Source of the DNA: Bacteroidales bacterium UBA755
Lineage (GTDB): Bacteria; Bacteroidota; Bacteroidia; Bacteroidales; UBA932
Reading direction: 5' to 3'
Length of the DNA stretch: 56,480 nucleotides
NCBI GenBank assembly: GCA_002297815.1
Contig: DBKH01000093.1
Coordinates: 1 to 56,480, forward strand
Shown here: positions 51,135 through 56,480 of the stretch, piece after piece
Numbering within the stretch: the first letter of the stretch is position 1
How the letters are laid out: every line of letters starts with the position of its first letter
The notes under the pieces: generated by a model
What the model saw: the letters and a program-made list of their open reading frames with translations, nothing else
Database searches by the model: none
Told to the model about the DNA's origin: nothing
Translations under genes and position numbers: made by a program

Positions 51135-51842
51135 TTATTGTGCGACAAACAAATATACGATGTTTCCTATCTGTCTTGCAGGAGCTGTTCCTGATGCGGA
51201 GAATCTTGAGAGCCGAGCGGCCCTGATTGCGAAGTCTCTTAGACACTTGTCGTCTGAAGACACTCCGTCTTGGACTTTTGCATTGAGTACTTTGCCAGAA
51301 GGATCTACTGTGATGATCACAGTGACATGTCCTGCACCGAGACATCTGTAAGCAGGAATCGAAAGTTTGCTTGCTTTTCTGCCATCCAGTTCATAGGAGA
51401 CAACGGATGGCCCTTTGTAGGTACTCTTCTGTTGCTCTTCTTTTTTCTTCTGGGGTTTGTTCACATTGACGTAGTCCTCGTCCGGCTCGTCAAATTGGGG
51501 CCCATTCTTTAAGTCTAGAGCGAGTTTTTCTGCTTCTTTATAGAGTTCTTCCGCATTCGTGTTCCTGTCGTCTTTAAGTGTGGCACCACCACGATCAACA
51601 GCGACATTCCTCACAGGAACCCCACCGGCCTCAGCTAGCATCCTATCCAATCGTTCGCTGACTTCTTCCTTGAGCGTTCTCTCTGCTTGTTCTTTTTCAA
51701 CTTTTTCCTGTTTGGAAAAATCAATTACGAAGGTGTCTCCCCTTTTGAGAGCTGACGAGATTTGACAGACAAGCAACACAATCACGACCACCAGATGGAA
51801 TATGATCGTGATGTAAAGCCCTGCTTTTTCGTCGCTTCTCAT
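51135..51842 (-). CDS. TonB-like energy transducer
   Basis: The 235-residue protein has an N-terminal membrane helix (LYITIIFHLVVVIVLLVCQI), a charged spacer rich in Lys and Glu (about 45-135), and a C-terminal TonB-like domain (about 155-235, RCLGAGHVTVIITVDPSGKV and FAIRAARLSRFSASGTAPAR). Such proteins carry inner-membrane energy to outer-membrane receptors. It shows no clear Pro-Glu/Pro-Lys run of the E. coli type. The exbB/exbD genes lie about 2.3 kb upstream, beyond udk and asnS, and may supply its motor. Confidence 0.85.
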   Translation of the reverse strand: MRSDEKAGLYITIIFHLVVVIVLLVCQISSALKRGDTFVIDFSKQEKVEKEQAERTLKEEVSERLDRMLAEAGGVPVRNVAVDRGGATLKDDRNTNAEELYKEAEKLALDLKNGPQFDEPDEDYVNVNKPQKKKEEQQKSTYKGPSVVSYELDGRKASKLSIPAYRCLGAGHVTVIITVDPSGKVLNAKVQDGVSSDDKCLRDFAIRAARLSRFSASGTAPARQIGNIVYLFVAQ

Positions 51843-51892
51843 AGCATTGATGAATTTCGGCCCCCCCCTTATTGTGGTTCACCCACTTGCGC

Positions 51893-52525
51893 CTATTCAG
51901 CGCTTTGCCTTTCTTTCTCCCGGAGTGACTTCTCAATCGTGGCTGAGATTATGTCAATCGCAACCTTGTTGTGTCCGCCCTGAGGAATAATAATGTCTGC
52001 GTACCGTTTGCTTGGCTCGATGAACTGAAGGTACATCGGCTTGACAGTCTTGGTGTACCTTTCTATTACGGTCTCAACTGTCTTTCCCCTTTCCAGAATG
52101 TCCCTAGCCATGACCCTCATCAAACGATCGTCGTCATCAGCATCAACGAATATCTTGATGTCCATCTGCTCCCGTAACTCTTTGCAAGTGAACACAAGAA
52201 TGCCCTCGATGATGATGACCTCAGCAGGCTCCACTGTGACTGTCTCTGTCTTTGATCTGGAGCAAGTGATGTAAGAATATACCGGCTGCTCAATTGCCTT
52301 GCCTTCTTTCAATTCCCTGAGCTGTTCGCAGAGAAGCTTGAAGTCGATGGCATCCGGGTGGTCGAAGTTGATTTGCTGTCTTTCTTCCAATGGAAGATGG
52401 CTAGAATCCTTGTAGTAGGAATCTTGTGGGATGACAACAACCCTTTCCTTAAGCTTCTCGGTTATCGCATTGACAACCGTTGTTTTTCCGGAGCCTGAAC
52501 CACCGGCTATTCCTATCACTAGCAT
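51893..52525 (-). CDS. udk: Uridine kinase
   Basis: Udk phosphorylates uridine and cytidine in pyrimidine salvage. The 210-residue protein has the P-loop IGIAGGSGSGKTTVVNAI at the N-terminus, the switch DSYYKDSSHLPLEERQQINF, FDHPDAIDF, and IIIEGILVFTCKELREQMDI with the base-binding region, then ADDDDRLMRVMARDILERGK with the lid Args. It starts 12 bases after asnS and precedes tonB by 51 bases. Confidence 0.96.
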   Translation of the reverse strand: MLVIGIAGGSGSGKTTVVNAITEKLKERVVVIPQDSYYKDSSHLPLEERQQINFDHPDAIDFKLLCEQLRELKEGKAIEQPVYSYITCSRSKTETVTVEPAEVIIIEGILVFTCKELREQMDIKIFVDADDDDRLMRVMARDILERGKTVETVIERYTKTVKPMYLQFIEPSKRYADIIIPQGGHNKVAIDIISATIEKSLREKERQSAE

Positions 52526-52536
52526 ATTCGTAGATT

Positions 52537-53946
52537 TTAGAATTCTGCGTTCTTTGGAGTCCTAGGGAATGGAATCACATCACGGATGTTGGCCATGCCT
52601 GTGACGAAGAGGAGCAACCGCTCGAAGCCCAGGCCGAATCCGCTGTGAGGTACGGTTCCGTATCTGCGTGTGTCGATGTACCATTCGAGATTTTTTCGGC
52701 TCATCTTGAGCTCATCGATTCTTTGCTCCAGTTTTTCAAGAGAGGCCTCTCTTTCTGAACCTCCAATGATTTCTCCAATCTTTGGGAAGAGGACGTCCAT
52801 TCCTCGAACAGTTCTTCCGTCCTCGTTCTGCTTCATGTAGAACGCCTTTATGTCTTTGGGAAAATCCGTGAGAATCACTGGCTTACCGAAGTGTTTCTCC
52901 ACAAGGAATCGTTCATGTTCGCTCTGAAAGTCTGTTCCCCAATGCACAGGGTACTCGAACTGCTGGCCGTTCTTGACTGCCTCTTCGAGAATCTCCACAG
53001 CTTCAGTGTAAGTGACTTTCTGGAAGGCGATTCCAAGCACGCTCTTTAGCCTTTCGATTAGTCCTTCATCGTACTTGTCGTTGAGGAATTTTAGATCGTC
53101 TTCGCAGTTGTCGAGTGCGTACTGTACAAGAAATTTGACGAACTCCTCGGCTAATGCCATGTTGTCATTGATGTCGTAGAAGGCCATTTCCGGCTCTATC
53201 ATCCAAAACTCAGCAAGGTGCCTAGGAGTGTTAGAGTTCTCTGCTCTAAAAGTTGGTCCGAAAGTGTAAATCTCGCCAACGGCTGTTGCTCCGAGTTCTC
53301 CTTCCAACTGACCACTCACTGTGAGACTGGTTTTCTTACCGAAGAAGTCTTTGCTGAAATCAACTTTACCGTTCTCTTTTTTGGGAACGTTCTCAAGATT
53401 GAGTGTCGTCACTTGGAACATGTCTCCAGCTCCTTCTGCGTCAGACTCGGTGATGAGAGGAGTGTTGAGATAGACGAATCCTTTGTCGTTGAAGAACTTA
53501 TGAATAGCAAACGCCATTGCGTGACGAATCCTTAGAACAGCTCCAAAAGTGTTCGTCCTCGGACGTAGGTGAGCTACTGTACGAAGATATTCAAGCGAGG
53601 TGTTTTTCTTTTGGAGAGGGTACCTCACAGGATCACATTCTCCGAGTACTTCGATCTCTTTCGCTTGGATTTCAACGGCTTGTCCGCTTCCTACCGACTC
53701 GATAAGATTGCCTGTTACGCTGATGCTTGCACCTGTGGTGATTTTGGCGATGAGAGCCTCATCGAAGCCTGCCATATCGACCACAACCTGAATGTTATTC
53801 ACGGTTGAGCCATCGTTGAGGGCTATGAACTTGATCTGTTTGTTTCCTCTTTTTGTGCGTACCCAACCTTTGGCAAGGACTTCCTGTCCCGGAGCTGCTT
53901 TCAGGAGGGCTTTCACTTTACTCCTCGTTACCATATTTAATGACAT
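52537..53946 (-). CDS. asnS: Asparagine--tRNA ligase
   Basis: This class IIb synthetase charges tRNA-Asn. The protein has about 469 residues. It has the OB-fold anticodon domain (VLAKGWVRTKRGNKQIKFIA), motif 2 as TFRAENSNTPRHLAEFWMIE, and motif 3 as GFGLGFERLLLFVTGMANIR. It lacks the Asp-type GAD insertion, so it is AsnRS rather than AspRS. I used ATG 53946; ATG 53934 also fits, and the promoter position slightly favours the shorter form. The extension to 54066 runs into a REP-like remnant and was rejected. It is the first gene of a long minus-strand row (asnS-udk-tonB-unknown-ligase-deaminase-ctpA). Confidence 0.96.
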   Translation of the reverse strand: MSLNMVTRSKVKALLKAAPGQEVLAKGWVRTKRGNKQIKFIALNDGSTVNNIQVVVDMAGFDEALIAKITTGASISVTGNLIESVGSGQAVEIQAKEIEVLGECDPVRYPLQKKNTSLEYLRTVAHLRPRTNTFGAVLRIRHAMAFAIHKFFNDKGFVYLNTPLITESDAEGAGDMFQVTTLNLENVPKKENGKVDFSKDFFGKKTSLTVSGQLEGELGATAVGEIYTFGPTFRAENSNTPRHLAEFWMIEPEMAFYDINDNMALAEEFVKFLVQYALDNCEDDLKFLNDKYDEGLIERLKSVLGIAFQKVTYTEAVEILEEAVKNGQQFEYPVHWGTDFQSEHERFLVEKHFGKPVILTDFPKDIKAFYMKQNEDGRTVRGMDVLFPKIGEIIGGSEREASLEKLEQRIDELKMSRKNLEWYIDTRRYGTVPHSGFGLGFERLLLFVTGMANIRDVIPFPRTPKNAEF

Positions 53947-53960
53947 TTGATTCAATCTCA

Positions 53961-53990
53961 CAAAGATAGTATAAAAATTACGGTGGTCAA
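53961..53990 (-). promoter_or_regulatory. asnS promoter
   Basis: On the minus strand TTG (53990-53988), 19 bases and TATCTTTG (53968-53961) match the Bacteroidota promoter. Transcription should start near 53954, only 8 bases before ATG 53946 or 20 before ATG 53934. Confidence 0.78.
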
Positions 53991-54018
53991 AGACCTTTTT
54001 TGAATATTCCGACTTTCC

Positions 54019-54043
54019 TGTCACCTCGGCAGGCTCACTGACC
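54019..54043. repeat. Degenerate REP-like unit between asnS and exbD
   Basis: CACCTCGGCAGGCTCACTGACC at 54022-54043 differs at a few positions from the standard CTTCGACAGGCTCAGCGACC, so it is an old copy of the dispersed repeat. Confidence 0.6.
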
Positions 54044-54052
54044 TTAGTACAT

Positions 54053-54092
54053 AAAGAAAGGGACAAGCTATTAGCCTGTCCCTCTCTTTCAA
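54053..54092 (-). terminator. Terminator of the exbB-exbD row
   Basis: AAAGAAAGGGACAAGC and GCCTGTCCCTCTCTTT form a strong stem around TATTA, 15 bases after the last exbD stop, followed on the minus strand by a T-rich tail. Confidence 0.85.
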
Positions 54093-54106
54093 GTATTTCA
54101 AGAATG

Positions 54107-54574
54107 TTATTTCTTATCTTCTGTCTTTCTGGCAGCGTACATAATCTTGAGGGCGGAGCAGCGCCTAAGCTCCTGCTTTACGTCCGTCACGATACCCATT
54201 CTTGCATCTTCGTCTGCCTTTATTGAGACCTGCATCAACTGGCGGTCAGCCTCGCTCATTGCATCGCGTTCAGCAGCGATGAAATCACGGATGTCATTGG
54301 TTGTCTTGAATGAGTCATTGAGCTGGATACGTGCTTCGGTACCGTACTGGCTCTGATACTGAGCGGTAGGGGAACCGATGTAGATGTATGAAGCCAAATC
54401 CTTTCTTTCAAGTTTAGCAACCTCTGTCGCCTCAGGAAGTCTGACTCTGACTTTCACCTCCGTAGAGCGGAGCTGTGATGTCACCATGAAGAAGAACAGG
54501 AACATGAACACGATGTCTGAGCTGGTTCCCAACTCCGGCATTTCTTTTTTACCGCTTCTTTTAAAATTAGGCAT
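54107..54574 (-). CDS. ExbD/TolR-family protein, second copy
   Basis: The 155-residue protein has one membrane helix (SDIVFMFLFFFMVTSQLRST) that starts with the family Asp, which is essential for proton transfer in ExbD. A periplasmic domain follows (about 40-150, IYIGSPTAQYQSQYGTEARI and LMQVSIKADEDARMGIVTDV). With ExbB it forms a proton-driven motor. The neighbouring exbD copy differs in sequence, so the two may act as a heteromer, as known in Bacteroidota. It is the last gene of the row. Confidence 0.9.
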   Translation of the reverse strand: MPNFKRSGKKEMPELGTSSDIVFMFLFFFMVTSQLRSTEVKVRVRLPEATEVAKLERKDLASYIYIGSPTAQYQSQYGTEARIQLNDSFKTTNDIRDFIAAERDAMSEADRQLMQVSIKADEDARMGIVTDVKQELRRCSALKIMYAARKTEDKK

Positions 54575-54590
54575 TGTTTAGTCCTCCTCT

Positions 54591-55166
54591 TTATTTTTTG
54601 GTGACGTCTTTAGGCTCTGCCTCAGAAATGTTCTGTGGAATTGCTTCCCTGACAATCTTCTGCTGATCCTCTGTCAGGAAGGCGTAGGCCTTCCCATAGT
54701 TCTGCTTGCAGAAGTCGTCACGGACTTCGTTGATAGCCTTCACGAGCTCGTTCTGAACTGCGATGTAGGCCCTATAGCTAGTACCACGGTCATTCTGGAG
54801 AGAGATGACTCCTTTGGAAACAGGATATTCACCGTAGCCCTCTATGTTCTTCATCTCCCTTTCAGGAAGATTCGGGTCGTTGCTTGGGTTGGTGATGAAC
54901 TCCTTGATTTTGTCTTTGAGCTGGCTAACATCCAAAAGCTGGTCACCGGCAAACAGTCTGTCGGAAGAGTTAATCTTCACGATGATGATGTTACGCTTGT
55001 TTACCTTCGTGTCTTCCGTTTTCTGATTCTGATCAGGCATAGGAGGGAGACGGCGCTGCAAACCTGACTGCTGATCCATAGTGGAGGTCATCAGGAAGTA
55101 GCAGAGCAGAAGGAACGCGATATCGGCTGTCGATTGTGTGTTCAGTCCCGGTGTTTTTCTTGCCAT
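54591..55166 (-). CDS. ExbD/TolR-family protein, first copy
   Basis: The 191-residue protein starts RKTPGLNTQSTADIAFLLLC, with the conserved Asp at the beginning of the single membrane helix (IAFLLLCYFLMTSTMDQ). The periplasmic part contains IIIVKINSSDRLFAGDQLLD and a region of about 40 charged residues. It is longer than E. coli ExbD (141). It is separated by 16 bases from the second copy and lies downstream of the four-helix protein gene. Confidence 0.9.
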   Translation of the reverse strand: MARKTPGLNTQSTADIAFLLLCYFLMTSTMDQQSGLQRRLPPMPDQNQKTEDTKVNKRNIIIVKINSSDRLFAGDQLLDVSQLKDKIKEFITNPSNDPNLPEREMKNIEGYGEYPVSKGVISLQNDRGTSYRAYIAVQNELVKAINEVRDDFCKQNYGKAYAFLTEDQQKIVREAIPQNISEAEPKDVTKK

Positions 55167-55175
55167 AGCTAGATG

Positions 55176-55586
55176 TTATTTGTTGTTGATCGCGTCTCTG
55201 ATTGCGCCTACAATGATGGATAGGATTGCCGCACCACCAAGCACATAGACCAGAAGAAGCATTGTGTCAGTTAGTTTCAGCCATTGTGTGCTTGGCTGTG
55301 TCTTGACATTGAGTGCCGGTGCGCCCGATGAGAGCACATAGGCCAGAACAACCAAGACTGCGATTCCAACCACTACACCAGCGGCCTTGAGCAGATTTTT
55401 GGGGTTGTTCTTACCTGCGATGAATATCGCGAGTCCAATCCAGATAACTACTGCCGCGAAGAAGAGGAAGTAAGTGTACCTGAGGAGGAGGTCAACGGAA
55501 GAGCCTTCATTTACAAAAGCCAAAATTCCGAAGACGATTCCAAGGAGTCCCAATACCCATCCGGTTATTTTGAATATCTTATTCAT
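55176..55586 (-). CDS. Four-helix membrane protein in the exb row
   Basis: The 136-residue protein is almost wholly hydrophobic, with four predicted membrane segments (GWVLGLLGIVFGILAFV, FLFFAAVVIWIGLAIFIAG, GVVVGIAVLVVLAYVLS and MLLLVYVLGGAAILSIIVG). No family motif is recognised. Genes of this kind are common between exbB and exbD in Bacteroidota. It lies 31 bases after exbB and 9 before exbD, so it is part of the same operon and may belong to the motor complex. Confidence 0.75.
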   Translation of the reverse strand: MNKIFKITGWVLGLLGIVFGILAFVNEGSSVDLLLRYTYFLFFAAVVIWIGLAIFIAGKNNPKNLLKAAGVVVGIAVLVVLAYVLSSGAPALNVKTQPSTQWLKLTDTMLLLVYVLGGAAILSIIVGAIRDAINNK

Positions 55587-55617
55587 TATAATCAGATTCT
55601 AAAATTGTCGCTACAAA

Positions 55618-56427
55618 TTATTTCTTCTGGTTCTTTGCGAGAACGTCAACGAGATCGATGGAAGCATTCTCCATGTCGATGGAGAGGGCGTCGATTCTGG
55701 AAAGAATATAGTTGTAGAACACCTGGAGAATCATGGCAACGATAAGACCACCAACGGTGGTGATAAGGGCTACCTTCATACCTCCGGCAACGATGTTAGG
55801 TGAAATGTCACCAGCGGCCTCAATGGCATCGAAGGCCTGTACCATACCGATAACTGTTCCCAAGAATCCGAGTGAAGGAGCAAGGGCGATGAACAAGGCA
55901 ATCCATGAAAGGTTGTTCTCCATAAGGCTCATCTGAACTCCACCGGCTGAGGTGATTCTCTTTTCAACTACATCGATACCTTCATCATAGTGGTTGAGAC
56001 CATCGTAGAAGATGCTAGCAACAGGACCCTTGGTGTCACGGCAAACTGCCTTAGCCTTCTCAATACCACCCTGAGCGAGAGCAGCCTCAACGTTCTTGAG
56101 GAGCTTCTTGGTGTTTGTCTTTGAGAATGAGAGATAAAGAATTCTCTCGATGGCGAGAGCAAGACCGATGATGAGGCAGATAAGAATCATGGACATGAAG
56201 CCCGGACCTCCTTGGATGAAGTAGGTCTTGATCTGCTGGTGCATAGGAACGTCCTCTCCGGTACCCTTGAGAAGATCCTCTGCGGACATTGGCTGAGCTG
56301 GAGCAGCAGTCTCAACTTGCTCTGTTGCGGCTGCGTTGTCAGCGGCTGGCTGATCCTGAGCGGATGCGATGTTTGCAGTGAAGGTGAGAACACCTGCTAC
56401 TGCCAAAAACATGAAAAACTTTTTCAT
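55618..56427 (-). CDS. exbB: ExbB/TolQ/MotA-family proton-channel protein
   Basis: The 269-residue protein has a signal peptide (MKKFFMFLAVAGVLTFTANI), an Ala/Gln-rich periplasmic spacer (AAATEQVETAAPAQPMSAED), and three membrane segments: MSMILICLIIGLALAIERIL, then NNLSWIALFIALAPSLGFLG with the core PSLGFLGTVIGMVQAF, and GGMKVALITTVGGLIVAMIL. The E. coli protein has no such spacer. It forms the motor with ExbD and powers TonB-dependent transport. The promoter is not recognised in the 53 bases upstream to the window edge. Confidence 0.94.
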   Translation of the reverse strand: MKKFFMFLAVAGVLTFTANIASAQDQPAADNAAATEQVETAAPAQPMSAEDLLKGTGEDVPMHQQIKTYFIQGGPGFMSMILICLIIGLALAIERILYLSFSKTNTKKLLKNVEAALAQGGIEKAKAVCRDTKGPVASIFYDGLNHYDEGIDVVEKRITSAGGVQMSLMENNLSWIALFIALAPSLGFLGTVIGMVQAFDAIEAAGDISPNIVAGGMKVALITTVGGLIVAMILQVFYNYILSRIDALSIDMENASIDLVDVLAKNQKK

Positions 56428-56480
56428 AACTGTTTTTGTGTGTTTAATTTTAATTGATAATGTATTAAATAGTTATCTTT

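Noticed and set aside
53947..54066. Longer N-terminus of AsnS
   Set aside because: It crosses the promoter and a REP-like remnant, and the family begins near the chosen start.

Overview
The window comes from a member of the order Bacteroidales (phylum Bacteroidota). Ribosome-binding sites are nearly absent. Promoters fit the Bacteroidota consensus TTG-N19/20-TAnnTTTG. The gene content also fits: Oar-like TonB receptor, BACON-domain lipoprotein, NagB/PIG-L fusion, paired ExbD proteins and single-chain PurL. GC content is moderate (about half). Dispersed REP-like repeats of the type CTTCGACAGGCTCAGCGACC suggest an uncultured gut or rumen lineage rather than classical Bacteroides; this placement is inference.

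Layout. 1-2865: end of the ribosomal protein cluster (rpsM fragment, rpsK, rpsD, rpoA, rplQ), closed by a terminator. 3042-6315: membrane pyrophosphatase and a LacI-type regulator. 6312-10718, minus strand: M16 lipoprotein peptidase, miaA, purE. 10793-13268: smpB with a structured leader, then an AAA/DUF4143 ATPase gene flanked on both sides by copies of a composite repeat. 13283-14820: metK under a SAM-II-like riboswitch and terminator. 15006-20350: Oar-like receptor and a BACON/OB-fold lipoprotein. 20449-24709: Rpn-type nuclease, a stretch of decayed sequence, O-methyltransferase, small M16 peptidase and an exported unknown protein. 24883-27554: dnaX and lptB. 27698-35392, minus strand: cysS, an outer-membrane-barrel protein, purC and purL. 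35465-37227: a NotI-like restriction endonuclease with a D12 adenine methyltransferase, on an AT-richer island. 37283-43982, minus strand: esterase, nagB, NagB/PIG-L fusion, efp, ispH and cmk, with tRNA-Leu(CAA) on the plus strand. 44102-45259: a sigma-54 activator without a DNA-binding domain. 45216-53946, minus strand: a long row asnS-udk-tonB-unknown-fadD-dCMP deaminase-ctpA. 54107-56427: exbB, a four-helix protein and two exbD genes.

How it fits together. Most genes are housekeeping: translation, purine synthesis, tRNA charging and modification, amino-sugar use, and envelope energy transduction. The TonB/ExbB/ExbD genes could energise receptors such as the Oar-like protein. The accessory parts are the restriction-modification pair, the ATPase between repeats and the Rpn nuclease.

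The most unusual signals are not genes. (1) The hexamer GAATAT/ATATTC occurs about 115 times by hand count, roughly four times chance expectation, on both strands and often by using the rare Ile codon ATA. (2) There are families of long perfect hairpins in which the loop is conserved while the arms change in a compensated way. (3) REP-like units lie in frame inside dnaX, cysS, ispH and an esterase gene. I found no complete novel multi-gene system; these repeat systems are the best candidates for something undescribed.
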